From NCBI RefSeq assembly GCF_001941975.2, contig NZ_CP146991.1:1908524-1972523 (forward strand): DNA of 64,000 bases, in the 5' to 3' direction. A program made the position numbers and the translations under genes. Shown here one piece after another: positions 26,574-36,315 of this stretch. Source of the DNA: Sporomusa sphaeroides DSM 2875. GTDB lineage: Bacteria > Bacillota > Negativicutes > Sporomusales > Sporomusaceae. Within the stretch, counting starts at the first letter, position 1, and every line of letters begins with the position of its first letter. The notes under the pieces were generated by a model that did not search any database, was not told the DNA's origin, and saw only the letters and a program-made list of their open reading frames with translations.

Positions 26574-29255
26574 ATGTCCAAATACAGAGTATATGAATTA
26601 GCCAAAGAATATAATACTACCAGTAAAGTTATTATAGATATTTTAGGTCGCCATAATATTACTGCCAAGAATCATATGAGCAGTGTTGATGAGGATGCAA
26701 AGGTCGCAATTGATAGAACGTTTGCCCGTAAAACAGGAGAGCCTAATCCGGGTACGCCTGTCCGCACTGCGCAGTCATCCCAGCCTGCCGCACCGGCTGA
26801 ACAACGGGTATCGCAGCCTGCAGCCGCTAATGCCGTACCGGCTGCTCATTCTCACCAGCCGTCAAACAGGCCGAATCAGAGTGGGCAGCAACAGAACAGA
26901 CCGGTCCGCAGCAATCAGTCGCAGAGCAGACCGGGTGTCAATAGCCAGCAGCCGCAGAATCGACCGGGTACCAATAGCCAGCAGCCGCAGAATCGACCGG
27001 GTACCAATAGCCAACAGCAACAGAACAGACCGGGTTATAATAACCAACAGCAACAGAACAGACCGGGTTATAATAACCAGCAGCAACAAAACAGACCGGG
27101 CTTCAATAATCAGCAACAACAGAACAGGCCGGGCTTTAGTAATCAGCAGCAGCAAAATAGACCGGGCTATAATAATCAGCAACAGCAGAACAGACCGGGT
27201 ACCAATAACCAGCAGCAACAGAACAGACCCGGCTTTAATAACCAGCAGCAGCGTCCACCGCAAAGGCCACAGACTCCTATGCAACAGTCTGGGCAGCAGC
27301 GCCAGCAGCCGAATCCGGCTTCTGGGGCGGATAACAGGCCACAGGGACAGCAAAATTCACAGTTTCAAAATAATAATCGCCGTTCGACCAATAATAATTC
27401 GCGCCGTGGCCCCGGGCAGGGGAATAGGAATTCGCAGCAACGTTCCGGCCAGCACAGAAACCAGGCCGGCAGGAATCAGTTTACTCCGCCGAAAGCTGAG
27501 ATGCCAAAACCTAAGAGCATCAAAATTGGCGAATCAATTACGGTAAAAGACCTGGCCGGCAAAATGGGCCGGGAAGCAGGCGAAGTAATTAAAAAGCTGA
27601 TGATGCTGGGAACCATGGTCAGTATTAATCAGGAAGTCGATTTCGATACAGCCACTATCTTAGGCGGTGAATTTGGCGTCACTGTTGAAGCTATTCCGCC
27701 GGAAGAAGATCCGACAGAAATTCCGGAGATTGAAGATGATGAAAAAGATTTGGTTCATCGTCCACCGGTTGTTACGGTTATGGGGCATGTTGACCATGGC
27801 AAAACCTCACTGTTAGACTCTATTCGGCAAACCCATGTGACATCGCAGGAAGCTGGCGGGATTACCCAGCATATTGGTGCTTATCAGGTAATGTGTCAGG
27901 GCAAAAAGATTGTCTTTTTGGATACTCCGGGCCATGAAGCGTTTACTTCCATGCGCGCGCGCGGCGCTCAGGTAACTGATATAGCCATTTTGGTTGTTGC
28001 CGCTGATGACGGTGTTATGCCTCAAACGATAGAAGCTATCAATCACGCCAAATCGGCAAAAGTTCCGATTATTGTTGCCATTAACAAAATAGATCGTCCG
28101 GGTGCAAACCCAGACCGGGTCAAGCAGCAATTGGCAGAACATCAGTTAATACCTGAGGACTGGGGCGGCGACACTATTATGGTTCCGGTCTCAGCCCATC
28201 AAAAGACAGGTATCAGCGACATTCTGGAAATGATTTTATTAGTGGCGGAAATGCTTGATCTTAAGGCAAATCCCAATCGTCTTGCTTATGGAACCATTAT
28301 TGAGGCCAAACTTGATAAAGGGCGGGGACCGGTATCAACCGTACTTGTGCAAAAAGGTACGCTTAGAATCGGTGATACCATCATTGCCGGTACCGCTTAT
28401 GGTAAAGTGCGGGCAATGACCAATGACCGTGGCGAAAAAATTAAGAAGGCTGAACCCTCTACACCGGTAGAAGTATTGGGATTGGCCGATGTTCCCCAGG
28501 CGGGTGATATTTTAGTGGCAGTTGACGAGCGAACTGCCAGGGCTGTGGCTGAAAAACGTGTGGCCAAAAAACGTACAGAAGATATCAAGCAGTCGCAGAA
28601 GGTCTCACTGGATGATTTATTTAAGCAAATCCAGGAAGGAAGCTTAAAAGATCTTAACATTGTAGTGAAAGCCGATGTTCAGGGATCGATTGAGGCTCTG
28701 CGTCAATCACTGGTAAATATCAAGAACAATGAAGTGAGAGTAAATATCGTTCATGCCGGTGTCGGCGCCATTAATGAATCGGACGTTATGTTAGCAGCCG
28801 CTTCTAACGCCCTGATCATTGGTTTTAATGTCCGACCTGACGGTAATGCCCGCAAAGCGGCAGACACTGAAAAAATCGACGTTAGAACCTACCGGGTTAT
28901 CTATGAAGCCATTAATGATGTAGAGGCTGCCATCACCGGTATGCTGGCTCCTGAGTTTAAAGAAGTCGTTTTGGGACATGTAGAAGTACGCCAGGTAATT
29001 TCTATCCCTAAAGCAGTGGTTGCCGGCTCCTATGTAACGGAAGGAAAAATCACCAGTACCAGCCAAGTGCGGATCTTGAGAAACGGCATTGTTATTCATG
29101 AAGGAAAACTCGAATCATTGCGGCGTTTTAAAGATGATGTCAAAGAAGTCGCACAAGGGTATGAATGTGGCATAACTGTTGAAAAGTTCCGCGATATTAA
29201 AGAAGGCGATATCATTGAAGCCTTCACCATGGAAGAAGTCGCACCGCGCGCTTAA
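26574..29255 (+). CDS. infB: Translation initiation factor IF-2
   Basis: 893 aa. GTPase that brings fMet-tRNA to the 30S subunit. N-terminal IF2-N helix domain ([11 protein letters not shown]), then a long disordered Gln/Asn/Arg/Pro region (about 60-305) with nine tandem 11-residue repeats of type [11 protein letters not shown] at residues 123-221, a second IF2-N domain, the G domain with [19 protein letters not shown] and [10 protein letters not shown], and C-terminal domains II-IV. ATG 26574 matches the conserved N-terminus; an earlier ATG-like start at 26544 lies in the ribosome-site region. Preceded by repeat A2. Confidence 0.98.
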   Translation: MSKYRVYELAKEYNTTSKVIIDILGRHNITAKNHMSSVDEDAKVAIDRTFARKTGEPNPGTPVRTAQSSQPAAPAEQRVSQPAAANAVPAAHSHQPSNRPNQSGQQQNRPVRSNQSQSRPGVNSQQPQNRPGTNSQQPQNRPGTNSQQQQNRPGYNNQQQQNRPGYNNQQQQNRPGFNNQQQQNRPGFSNQQQQNRPGYNNQQQQNRPGTNNQQQQNRPGFNNQQQRPPQRPQTPMQQSGQQRQQPNPASGADNRPQGQQNSQFQNNNRRSTNNNSRRGPGQGNRNSQQRSGQHRNQAGRNQFTPPKAEMPKPKSIKIGESITVKDLAGKMGREAGEVIKKLMMLGTMVSINQEVDFDTATILGGEFGVTVEAIPPEEDPTEIPEIEDDEKDLVHRPPVVTVMGHVDHGKTSLLDSIRQTHVTSQEAGGITQHIGAYQVMCQGKKIVFLDTPGHEAFTSMRARGAQVTDIAILVVAADDGVMPQTIEAINHAKSAKVPIIVAINKIDRPGANPDRVKQQLAEHQLIPEDWGGDTIMVPVSAHQKTGISDILEMILLVAEMLDLKANPNRLAYGTIIEAKLDKGRGPVSTVLVQKGTLRIGDTIIAGTAYGKVRAMTNDRGEKIKKAEPSTPVEVLGLADVPQAGDILVAVDERTARAVAEKRVAKKRTEDIKQSQKVSLDDLFKQIQEGSLKDLNIVVKADVQGSIEALRQSLVNIKNNEVRVNIVHAGVGAINESDVMLAAASNALIIGFNVRPDGNARKAADTEKIDVRTYRVIYEAINDVEAAITGMLAPEFKEVVLGHVEVRQVISIPKAVVAGSYVTEGKITSTSQVRILRNGIVIHEGKLESLRRFKDDVKEVAQGYECGITVEKFRDIKEGDIIEAFTMEEVAPRA
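26940..27236 (+). repeat. In-frame 33-bp tandem repeat in infB
   Basis: Nine consecutive 33-bp units, each encoding [15 protein letters not shown]-(Y/F/T). Silent and conservative differences between units show they are not all recent. Unit number could vary between strains. Confidence 0.9.
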
Positions 29256-29283
29256 TGATGTTGTAGATAGCGGAGGAATTATT

Positions 29284-29640
29284 ATGGGACAACTGCGGGT
29301 AGAAAAGGTGCAGGAATTTATCAAACAGGAAATTAGCAAGATAATCCTGACAGATCTCAAAGATCCCCGGATAGGCTTTGTAACAGTTACCAGGGTGGAA
29401 GCCACCGGTGACCTTCGTAGTGCTAAAATATATCTCAGCCTTATGGGCAGTGATGAACAAAAGGCTGAAACCTGGGCTGGATTAACTAAAGCCTTAGGCT
29501 ATATGCGTGCCGAAATCGGCAAACGCATCCGGATGAGATGTACGCCGGAATTATCACTACACCTTGATGAAACCTTAGAATATAGTGCGCGAATTCAGGA
29601 GCTCATCTTGAAAATTAAGCAGGAAGAAGGCAACCAGTAA
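29284..29640 (+). CDS. rbfA: Ribosome-binding factor A
   Basis: 118 aa. KH-like 30S assembly factor acting on the 16S 5' region. Motifs: QLRVEKVQEFIKQEISKII, LKDPRIGFVTVTRVE and the LGYMRAEIGKRIRMRCTPEL helix. ATG 29284 follows GCGGAGG; the longer frame upstream only runs back into infB. Sixth gene of the rimP-infB operon. Confidence 0.97.
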   Translation: MGQLRVEKVQEFIKQEISKIILTDLKDPRIGFVTVTRVEATGDLRSAKIYLSLMGSDEQKAETWAGLTKALGYMRAEIGKRIRMRCTPELSLHLDETLEYSARIQELILKIKQEEGNQ

Positions 29641-29645
29641 CACCG

Positions 29646-30614
29646 ATGGAAGTGTCGATTGCAGACAGCGCTACGCTGTTAAATAAAGCCAACAACATCA
29701 TATTGACTGCTCATGTTCATCCGGACGGTGATGCGTTAGGGTCGCTGTTTGCCCTCTACAGCTTTCTGTCAGCGCAGGGCAAACAGGTAAGAATCCTGCT
29801 TGATGATGAAGTTCCTCGGGCTTTCTACTTTCTCCACGGCTGGGAGAAGGTAGAAAAGCCTGAAGGTATTGTCCATACCGCCGATTTACTGGTAGTGCTT
29901 GATGCCAGTGATCTGGAGCGAATTGGGAAGGTAAGTGAGGTTATAAAAGCCCCTATACTGAACCTGGATCATCACATATCCAACGTCAAGTTTGCCGATT
30001 ATTGGTATATTGATAGTCAGGCGGCCGCTACCGGCGAAATTATTTTCAAGATATTTAAAGAAGTAAATGCCAATATCACGCCAAGTATGGCTGAAGCATT
30101 GTTTACGGCCATAGCCACTGACTGCGGTTTTTTTCGCTATGCCAATACTTCAGCTCAAACCCTCAAAATTGCGGCGGAATTGGTGGAACTGGGTGCTCAG
30201 CCCCATGTTATCTCCGAACGTCTTGAAACCAAACCAAGGGCTGTTATTGAAATGCTGCCCAAAGTGCTTGAGACGCTTGAGATCATCGATTGCGGCGATG
30301 CCGGGAACATAGCTACAATCGTGTTAAACTATGATGCAATAACCAAACTTAAGGATGACACAGAAGGCTTTATTAATTATCCGCGTAACATTGACGGGGT
30401 TGAAATAGCCATTATGTTTAAGGAAGCAGATGATAATAGTGTGCGGGTAAGTCTGCGTTCAAAGACAGCAGATGTAAGCAAGCTGGCCCTTTCTTTTGGC
30501 GGTGGAGGGCATGCGCGGGCGGCGGGGTGTACGGTAGCTGAGCCGCTTGACCGTGCTAAAACATTGGTTGTCGAGGCAGCAAGAAAACAATTAGCTGCAG
30601 GTTTTATTGCATGA
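29646..30614 (+). CDS. nrnA: DHH-family phosphoesterase NrnA (oligoribonuclease / pAp phosphatase)
   Basis: 322 aa. Degrades 2-5-mer RNA, and in Bacillus also dephosphorylates 3'-phosphoadenosine 5'-phosphate. DHH domain with HVHPDGDALGS, the DASD metal motif and DHHISN; C-terminal DHHA1 domain with SFGGGGHARAAGCT. Starts five bases after rbfA and overlaps truB by four bases (ATGA), the usual rbfA-nrnA-truB order. Confidence 0.95.
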   Translation: MEVSIADSATLLNKANNIILTAHVHPDGDALGSLFALYSFLSAQGKQVRILLDDEVPRAFYFLHGWEKVEKPEGIVHTADLLVVLDASDLERIGKVSEVIKAPILNLDHHISNVKFADYWYIDSQAAATGEIIFKIFKEVNANITPSMAEALFTAIATDCGFFRYANTSAQTLKIAAELVELGAQPHVISERLETKPRAVIEMLPKVLETLEIIDCGDAGNIATIVLNYDAITKLKDDTEGFINYPRNIDGVEIAIMFKEADDNSVRVSLRSKTADVSKLALSFGGGGHARAAGCTVAEPLDRAKTLVVEAARKQLAAGFIA

Positions 30615-31495
30615 TGCACAGTGGTGTGATTAATGTACTTAAACCGCCAGGGATGACATCTCATGACGTGGTGTCGTTTATTCGCCGCTTATATGGTATA
30701 AAACGTGTCGGTCATGCCGGTACGCTGGACCCGGCGGCAGCTGGCGTTTTACCAATCTTTTTAGGTAATGCAACCAGACTTGTTGAGTATCTGTCAGACG
30801 CAGACAAGCATTACCGTGCTGAACTTACCTTCGGGTTTGAAACAGATACCGGTGACGATACAGGTCAAATTATTGCCAGCAGTCCGTACACAAGGCCGTC
30901 GTCAATACAAATAAGGGAAACGCTGGCAGCGTTTATCGGAGTTAACGAACAGATTCCCCCCATGTATTCAGCGGTGAAAATTGGCGGTAAAAAGTTGTAT
31001 GAGCTGGCTCGTGCCGGTCAGGTAGTTGAGCGGAAACCTCGAACCATTATGATCCATGCTATTGCATTGGTGGCAGAGCATGAAGCAGGCCTTGTGTTTG
31101 ATGTAACCTGTTCTAAAGGAACCTACATTCGGACATTATGTGCTGATATTGGCCGTAAATTGAATTGTTTGGCAGTCATGAGTTTTTTGGTAAGAACCCG
31201 TGTCGGTAATTTTTGTCTGGAACAGTCTTTAACCCTTGAAGAAATTGCTTTACTCAAGGAAAAAGCCGTCCAAAAGCCTGATAGTGTTCTTACTCATTTT
31301 CCCGCTGTGATATTATCTGAACAAGATTCTAATGCTGTAAAAAATGGACGCAGTATCTGCTGTCAGGCAAATGCCCTGGATTTGGTTACAATCTACGACT
31401 GGCAGAAAACTTTCATTGGCATTGGACGGAAAATAAGCGGGGCCGAAGGTCAGTCGCTACTAACGCCAGTTAAAATATTAAGTCCGGACCGGTAG
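30611..31495 (+). CDS. truB: tRNA pseudouridine-55 synthase TruB
   Basis: 294 aa. Makes pseudouridine at position 55 of the T-loop. Catalytic Asp in HAGTLDPAAAGVLP; substrate motifs NVLKPPGMTSHDVV, YSAVKIGGKKLYELAR and CSKGTYIRTLCADIG. Either of two adjacent ATGs may be used; the first overlaps the nrnA stop. A hairpin AGTCCGGA/TCCGGACT (31481-31506) spans its stop codon. Confidence 0.97.
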   Translation: MMHSGVINVLKPPGMTSHDVVSFIRRLYGIKRVGHAGTLDPAAAGVLPIFLGNATRLVEYLSDADKHYRAELTFGFETDTGDDTGQIIASSPYTRPSSIQIRETLAAFIGVNEQIPPMYSAVKIGGKKLYELARAGQVVERKPRTIMIHAIALVAEHEAGLVFDVTCSKGTYIRTLCADIGRKLNCLAVMSFLVRTRVGNFCLEQSLTLEEIALLKEKAVQKPDSVLTHFPAVILSEQDSNAVKNGRSICCQANALDLVTIYDWQKTFIGIGRKISGAEGQSLLTPVKILSPDR

Positions 31496-31675
31496 CGTTC
31501 CGGACTATTGGCTTGCCTAACAGAATTTATAAATTTTGCGCGCCACTCCAGCGATTTTTCTTAGCAAAAGTCACCCCTTATAATTTTTGCCCTGATAGGA
31601 AGGCTATAGCTAGCGCTTGCCAGGTATTGCGCTCAAGCCTTCTGTAAGGCGGTAACGAGGAGAAACAGAGAAACT
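31496..31675 (+). other. truB-ribF intergenic region with imperfect hairpins
   Basis: 180 bases with no gene. It contains a TAACAGAATTTATAAATTTTG stretch (31518-31538) that may be a drifted family C hairpin, and a nested hairpin at about 31598-31643 with GGAAGGCT/AAGCCTTC outer and AGCGC/GCGCT inner arms. No FMN riboswitch signature is present despite ribF following. Confidence 0.45.
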
Positions 31676-32596
31676 ATGGAAGTATTTACACAGATAAAAG
31701 ACATACATCAATATCCGGGCATTTATATGGCGTTAGGAACTTTTGATGGTGTTCATGTTGGACATCAGGCAATCATTTCACGTACTGTCGAGCTGGCGAA
31801 AAACGAAAACTGCTTGAGCTCTGTGTTTACTTTTAGCAATCATCCTCTAAATGTTATTAATCCAGAACATTGTCCACCGCTCATTATAACCAACCCGGAA
31901 AAGGTTAATTTAATTGCAGCCCTGGGAGTTGATATTTTATTTAATATCCCCTTTACAAGTCAGCTTTTACAACTGACGCCTGAGAGTTTCGTTGCAATGC
32001 TGGTCAACAACCTTAAGCTGAAACATGTGATAGTCGGAGAAAACTTTACCTATGGGTATCGGGGGGCAGGGACGTCGGACATGTTGAAAAAGGCTGGCGT
32101 TCTTCACGGGTTCAGCGTCGATGTGGTACATATGGTTGATATCGAAGGTACTGTTGTGAGCAGTACTGTTATCCGGCAATTAATTAAAGAGGGTGAAGTC
32201 AAACAGGCGGCTGTTTTGCTTGGCCGCTTCGTAACCATCACCGGGGAAGTTATCAAAGGCGACCAGCGGGGTAATAAATTAGGCTTTCCTACCGCTAATT
32301 TGGCTATTCCCCAAGGCTTGCTGGTTCCCGCTGACGGAGTTTATGCCGTGTATGCCATAGATAAGTCCGGCCAAAAATTTAATGCAGTAGCCAATATTGG
32401 CAATAATCCTACCTTCACGCGGCAATCCCGCCGGATTGAAATCCATATTTTGGATTTTGACCGTTTGATTTATGGAGAACATCTTCAGGTACAATTTCTT
32501 GACCGAATTCGCGGTGAGATTGCTTTTAATTCCATCGAGCAACTAAAACAGCAAATGGCTAATGATATCAATTTTGCGCGAAAAAATTACTTTTAA
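31676..32596 (+). CDS. ribF: Bifunctional riboflavin kinase / FAD synthetase
   Basis: 306 aa. Makes FMN from riboflavin and then FAD. N-terminal FMN adenylyltransferase with GTFDGVHVGHQAII and SSTVIRQLIKEGEVKQA; C-terminal flavokinase with VIKGDQRGNKLGFPTANL and the ADGVYAVYA region. ATG after AACGAGGAG. Conserved truB-ribF-rpsO-pnp order; its own promoter is possible in the 180-base gap. Confidence 0.97.
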   Translation: MEVFTQIKDIHQYPGIYMALGTFDGVHVGHQAIISRTVELAKNENCLSSVFTFSNHPLNVINPEHCPPLIITNPEKVNLIAALGVDILFNIPFTSQLLQLTPESFVAMLVNNLKLKHVIVGENFTYGYRGAGTSDMLKKAGVLHGFSVDVVHMVDIEGTVVSSTVIRQLIKEGEVKQAAVLLGRFVTITGEVIKGDQRGNKLGFPTANLAIPQGLLVPADGVYAVYAIDKSGQKFNAVANIGNNPTFTRQSRRIEIHILDFDRLIYGEHLQVQFLDRIRGEIAFNSIEQLKQQMANDINFARKNYF

Positions 32597-32608
32597 AGCG
32601 CTATAAAG

Positions 32609-32637
32609 GTTTACATGTGTTAATCTTTATGTTAGTA
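32609..32637 (+). promoter_or_regulatory. Probable promoter of rpsO-pnp
   Basis: TTTACA, 17 bases, TAGTAT. It would give an approximately 100-nt rpsO leader. Confidence 0.6.
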
Positions 32638-32644
32638 TATATTT

Positions 32645-32735
32645 TAGTGATTAAATCACATATAACCATAGCGAGGATAGTCGAGTCTCCGGCGATGTCT
32701 TGGCTAATGGGGGTAAAGCTACGTAAAAGGAGGTG
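32645..32735 (+). promoter_or_regulatory. rpsO leader, candidate S15-binding region
   Basis: GC-richer than its surroundings, with TAGC near 32671 able to pair with GCTA near 32719 around a G-rich interior just before the AAAGGAGGTGA ribosome site. S15 represses its own mRNA in several bacteria; here this is inference from position and sequence style. Confidence 0.4.
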
Positions 32736-32742
32736 AACCATC

Positions 32743-33009
32743 GTGTTGACACCTGAAAACAAACAGAAACTTATTGAAAAATATCGTGTACACTTGAATG
32801 ATACCGGATCACCGGAAGTTCAGATTGCGATTCTTACCGAGCGCATTAATTATTTGACAGAACATTTAAGAGAACACAAAAAAGACCACCATTCCCGTCG
32901 CGGTCTATTAAAAATGGTTGGTCAGCGCAGAGGTCTCTTAAACTATCTGCGTGAAAATGATATTGAACGCTACCGTTCAATCTTGGAAAAACTCAACTTG
33001 CGGAAATAG
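32743..33009 (+). CDS. rpsO: 30S ribosomal protein S15
   Basis: 88 aa, exact family length. Binds 16S rRNA early in assembly. Motifs: [23 protein letters not shown] (32800-32868), [19 protein letters not shown] and [22 protein letters not shown] start seven bases after AAAGGAGGTGA; an adjacent TTG is the alternative. Ends two bases before a strong terminator. Confidence 0.97.
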   Translation: MLTPENKQKLIEKYRVHLNDTGSPEVQIAILTERINYLTEHLREHKKDHHSRRGLLKMVGQRRGLLNYLRENDIERYRSILEKLNLRK

Positions 33010-33010
33010 A

Positions 33011-33035
33011 AAAAGCGGATTTTCCGCTTTTTTTT
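33011..33035 (+). terminator. Terminator after rpsO
   Basis: AAAGCGGA/TCCGCTTT 8-bp stem, 3-nt loop, T-run. Separates rpsO from pnp. Confidence 0.85.
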
Positions 33036-33143
33036 ATTTATTTTCCAGGTTAAAGAAAAATAAAAAAGGGAATAATAAGAAAAATGTCGAACAGTTAATC
33101 TTTGCTAAAAGAAAAGGGGTTTAACAGAGGAGGAAAACAAAAT

Positions 33144-35255
33144 ATGGAGAAATTCCAGATGGAATTAGGTGGCCGTACCCTGGTCATTGAATCAGGTAAA
33201 ATGGCTAAACAAGCCAGCGGTGCCGTTTTGGTACGTTACGGTGACACGGCTGTGCTTGTGGCTGCGACTCAGTCGGCCGAGCCGCGGCCGGGCATTGATT
33301 TTTTCCCATTGACTGTTGATTATGAAGAACGCTTATATTCGGTTGGCAAAATTCCCGGTGGCTTTATCAAACGGGAAGGGCGTCCAAGCGAAGCCGCCAT
33401 TTTAGCCGGACGCTTAATCGACCGGCCGCTTCGACCGTTATTTGCCGATGGGCTGAGAAACGATGTTCACGTTGTGGCTACTGTCATGTCGGTAGATCAG
33501 AACAACCCGCCGGATATCCCGGCAATGATTGGTGCATCCTGCGCTTTAGGCGTATCTGATATTGGTTTTAACGGGCCAATTGGCGGTGTGCGTGTAGGGC
33601 TGCTTGACGGCAAGCTTATTTTGAATCCCACGGTGGAAGAGCAGGAAAAAAGTGAGCTTAATTTAGTCGTAGCAGGTACCAAAGATGCCATTTTAATGGT
33701 TGAGGCAGGGGCCAATGAACTGCTGGAAGAAACCATGCTTGAAGCAATTTTATTTGGTCACGAAGCCATCAAAGAAATAGTTGCTTTCCAGGAAGATATT
33801 ATTGCGAAAATCGGTAAACCGAAAAAGGAAAAACCGTTATATGAAGTCCCTGCCGATATTGATGCAGCTATGCGGCAGTTTGCAACAGAACAGTTAAAGG
33901 TAGCTGTAGTTAATTCGGATAAGCATACGCGTGAGGAAAATATCAAACAGATTAAAAATGAAGTTGTGGCACATTTCCTTTCGCTATATCCTGATAATGA
34001 AAAAGACATTAATTACATGTTCCAAAAAATTCTCAAAGAAATTGTACGGAAAATGATTACCGTTGATAAAATCCGTCCAGATGGCCGCCAGATTGAAGAA
34101 GTACGGCCTATTACTTGTGAAGTAGGCCTTTTGGCACGTACTCATGGGTCAGGCTTGTTTACTCGCGGACAGACGCAAGTCTTCACGATAACCACCCTGG
34201 GAGCCATCGGGGATGAACAGATTCTTGACGGGCTTGGTGTCGAGGAATCCAAACGCTATATGCATCATTATAATTTCCCTTCCTTCAGCGTAGGTGAGAC
34301 TCGTCCTTCACGCGGTCCGGGCCGTCGCGAGATTGGTCATGGCGCACTGGCTGAGAGAGCCTTGCTGCCTGTAATTCCCTCAGAAACTGATTTTCCTTAT
34401 ACCATCCGGTTAGTGTCAGAAGTGCTGGAATCCAATGGCTCAAGCTCTATGGGCAGCGTATGCGGCAGTACATTATCATTAATGGATGCCGGTGTGCCGA
34501 TTAAAGCTCCCGTATCCGGTGTAGCCATGGGTCTGGTTAAAGAAGGGGATCATTATACGATCCTGACAGATATTCAAGGCATGGAAGATGCACTGGGTGA
34601 TATGGACTTTAAAGTAGCCGGTACGGCAAAAGGTGTAACAGCTATGCAGATGGATATGAAAATATCCGGCATTACGAAGGAAATTTTTGAAGATGCGCTG
34701 GCTCAGGCCAGGCGGGGACGCATGCATATAATGGGCAGAATGCTTGAAGCTATTGCTGAACCGAGAAAAGAACTTTCGCCGTTTGCACCGCGCATTATTA
34801 CGATGGAAATTGATCCTGACAAAATTCGCGATGTCATTGGACCAGGCGGTAAGATTATTAAAAAGATTATTGAGGAAACAGGCGTGACCATCGACATTGA
34901 GGATGATGGCAAAGTATTTATTGCCGCCGTTGATGTTGAGGCCGGTCAAAAAGCAGTGAGTATAATTGAAAGCCTGGTACGCAGCGTGGAAGTTGGTACC
35001 ACCTATACGGGTAAAGTCACCCGCATCATGAACTTTGGTGCATTTGTCGAGATTCTGCCTGGGAAAGAAGGCCTTGTCCATATTTCACAGCTTGCGCGCG
35101 AACGGGTAGCCAAAGTAGAAGATGTTGTTAAGATTGGCGATGAAATTATGGTTAAAGTTACAGAAATTGACCGCCAAGGCCGTATTAATCTGTCGCGTAA
35201 AGAGTTGTTAAAAGCAGAACCGCCAAAGGAAAACCGCCCTGAAGTCGGCGAATAA
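33144..35255 (+). CDS. pnp: Polyribonucleotide nucleotidyltransferase (PNPase)
   Basis: 703 aa. Phosphorolytic 3'-5' exoribonuclease of mRNA decay. Two RNase PH-like domains (about 1-220 and 310-545) joined by a helical domain, then KH ([20 protein letters not shown]) and S1 ([20 protein letters not shown]) domains. The second RNase PH domain keeps [19 protein letters not shown] and [15 protein letters not shown] 33144 follows AGAGGAGG; the longer upstream frame adds 14 unconserved residues. Confidence 0.98.
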   Translation: MEKFQMELGGRTLVIESGKMAKQASGAVLVRYGDTAVLVAATQSAEPRPGIDFFPLTVDYEERLYSVGKIPGGFIKREGRPSEAAILAGRLIDRPLRPLFADGLRNDVHVVATVMSVDQNNPPDIPAMIGASCALGVSDIGFNGPIGGVRVGLLDGKLILNPTVEEQEKSELNLVVAGTKDAILMVEAGANELLEETMLEAILFGHEAIKEIVAFQEDIIAKIGKPKKEKPLYEVPADIDAAMRQFATEQLKVAVVNSDKHTREENIKQIKNEVVAHFLSLYPDNEKDINYMFQKILKEIVRKMITVDKIRPDGRQIEEVRPITCEVGLLARTHGSGLFTRGQTQVFTITTLGAIGDEQILDGLGVEESKRYMHHYNFPSFSVGETRPSRGPGRREIGHGALAERALLPVIPSETDFPYTIRLVSEVLESNGSSSMGSVCGSTLSLMDAGVPIKAPVSGVAMGLVKEGDHYTILTDIQGMEDALGDMDFKVAGTAKGVTAMQMDMKISGITKEIFEDALAQARRGRMHIMGRMLEAIAEPRKELSPFAPRIITMEIDPDKIRDVIGPGGKIIKKIIEETGVTIDIEDDGKVFIAAVDVEAGQKAVSIIESLVRSVEVGTTYTGKVTRIMNFGAFVEILPGKEGLVHISQLARERVAKVEDVVKIGDEIMVKVTEIDRQGRINLSRKELLKAEPPKENRPEVGE

Positions 35256-35280
35256 TACCATATCGGTCAAACAATTTAGG

Positions 35281-35310
35281 GACTTGGCAGCAGCCAAGTC
35301 TTTTAATTTT
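35281..35310 (+). terminator. Terminator after pnp
   Basis: GACTTGGC-AGCA-GCCAAGTC followed by TTTTAATTTT. Confidence 0.88.
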
Positions 35311-35364
35311 GCTCATAAATGACTGGCACCATTAATACACTGTACTATATGTGAGCGAGTAGAT

Positions 35365-35404
35365 AGTACCTTGCGTCACCTCACTATTTAAGTGATGCGG
35401 GGTA
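35365..35404 (+). repeat. Family E short copy E1
   Basis: AGTACCTTGCGTCAC arm facing GTGATGCGGGGTA: 13 positions from 35367 pair fully if G.U pairs are allowed. The left arm matches the terminal inverted repeat of the 161-bp element at 58914-59074 at 14 of 15 bases, with the middle missing. Confidence 0.55.
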
Positions 35405-35424
35405 TTAGGCAGGAGTTGATTGTT

Positions 35425-36150
35425 ATGCAGTGTAAAATGATAATGGTAGGAAAAATTCGCCAGTGGTATGTGTATTTTTCTATTGGTGTCTTTTTGACAA
35501 TAGCTATGTTATCAGGCCTGCTCCAGCCGCTGCTGGCTACTACCCAACTGACGACTGTACCGCCGCCCATTTTTCAGGGAAATCAGTCGCGGCCGCAAGT
35601 GGCATTTGCTTGCAATGTATTCTGGGGCGAAGAATACCTCCCCGATATGCTTAAGACATTGGATAAAAATAATATTCACATCACTTTTTTTATTGGCGGC
35701 AGCTGGGCTAATAAATATCCTGAAATACTGAAGGATTTAGCCAATAGAGGACATGAACTGGGTAACCATACCTATAGCCACCCGCACCCTAACAACCTAA
35801 GCAAAGAGAAAAACAAAGAGCAAATCATAAAAACAGAAGAATTAGTGAACAATCTTACCGGCATAAAAACAAACCTGTACGCGCCACCTTATGGTGAGTA
35901 TAACAATACAGTATTGCTGGCTGCGCAGGAATTACAGTACACTACGATCATGTGGAGCATTGATACGGTCGATTGGAAGCGGCCGCCGCCGGAAATACTT
36001 AAGGAGCGGGTATTGAAAAAGCTTCATAACGGCGCCATTATTTTGATGCATCCAACCGCGCCTACCGCCCAGGCTCTTCCCAGTCTTATTGAGGAAATAC
36101 AAAAACGCGGATATACAATAACTACGGTATCTGATATACTAAAACCGTAA
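35425..36150 (+). CDS. ylxY: Polysaccharide deacetylase (YlxY/PdaB-like), secreted or membrane-anchored
   Basis: 241 aa. NodB-homology deacetylase of carbohydrate esterase family 4. One N-terminal membrane segment (about residues 14-35), then the NodB domain: metal His pair in HTYSHPHPNN, substrate groove APPYGEYN, and C-terminal ILMHPTAPT. The usual first-motif aspartates are replaced (VAFACNVFWGEEY), as in YlxY-like members, so activity is uncertain. ATG 35425 is chosen for AGGAG nine bases upstream; the GTG at 35392 lies inside repeat E1. Position after pnp matches Bacillus ylxY. Confidence 0.85.
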   Translation: MQCKMIMVGKIRQWYVYFSIGVFLTIAMLSGLLQPLLATTQLTTVPPPIFQGNQSRPQVAFACNVFWGEEYLPDMLKTLDKNNIHITFFIGGSWANKYPEILKDLANRGHELGNHTYSHPHPNNLSKEKNKEQIIKTEELVNNLTGIKTNLYAPPYGEYNNTVLLAAQELQYTTIMWSIDTVDWKRPPPEILKERVLKKLHNGAIILMHPTAPTAQALPSLIEEIQKRGYTITTVSDILKP

Positions 36151-36154
36151 AAAC

Positions 36155-36178
36155 AGGCAGGCGAAAGCCTGCTTTTTT
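36155..36178 (+). terminator. Terminator after the deacetylase gene
   Basis: GCAGGC-GAAA-GCCTGC stem-loop followed by six T residues. Confidence 0.88.
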
Positions 36179-36179
36179 A

Positions 36180-36208
36180 TTGACCAAATGCAATAAATGT
36201 GATACTAT
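36180..36208 (+). promoter_or_regulatory. Possible promoter of the GH18-amidase pair
   Basis: TTGACC, 17 bases, TACTAT, right after the terminator and before the family C hairpin C3. Confidence 0.55.
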
Positions 36209-36245
36209 GTGTTTACATAAAAAAGTAACATGTAGTTATTATGCT

Positions 36246-36280
36246 TGCTTTAACAGAAAGCATGGCTTTCTAAAAGCAGG
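36246..36280 (+). repeat. Family C hairpin repeat, copy C3
   Basis: GCTTTAACAGAAAGC and GCTTTCTAAAAGC arms around CATG; the change of the inner base pair relative to C1 (AGT/ACT to AGC/GCT) is compensatory. It would lie in the leader of the GH18 gene. Confidence 0.6.
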
Positions 36281-36315
36281 ATAAGACAACTTATCTGCTG
36301 GGATGGAGGTAGCTG

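Noticed and set aside
26940-27236. CRISPR-like direct repeats
   Set aside because: Units are contiguous and in frame within IF-2, with no unique spacers and no cas genes.
26683-27546. Long overlapping plus-strand and minus-strand open frames in infB
   Set aside because: They are shadows of the tandem 33-bp repeat; their products are simple Ile/Arg/Ser or Leu/Arg/Ser repeats.
31496-31675. FMN riboswitch upstream of ribF
   Set aside because: The conserved FMN aptamer blocks are not present; only unrelated hairpins are seen.
34479-35081. 200-codon minus-strand frame opposite pnp
   Set aside because: Antisense to conserved PNPase sequence, no ribosome site, composition atypical of a protein.
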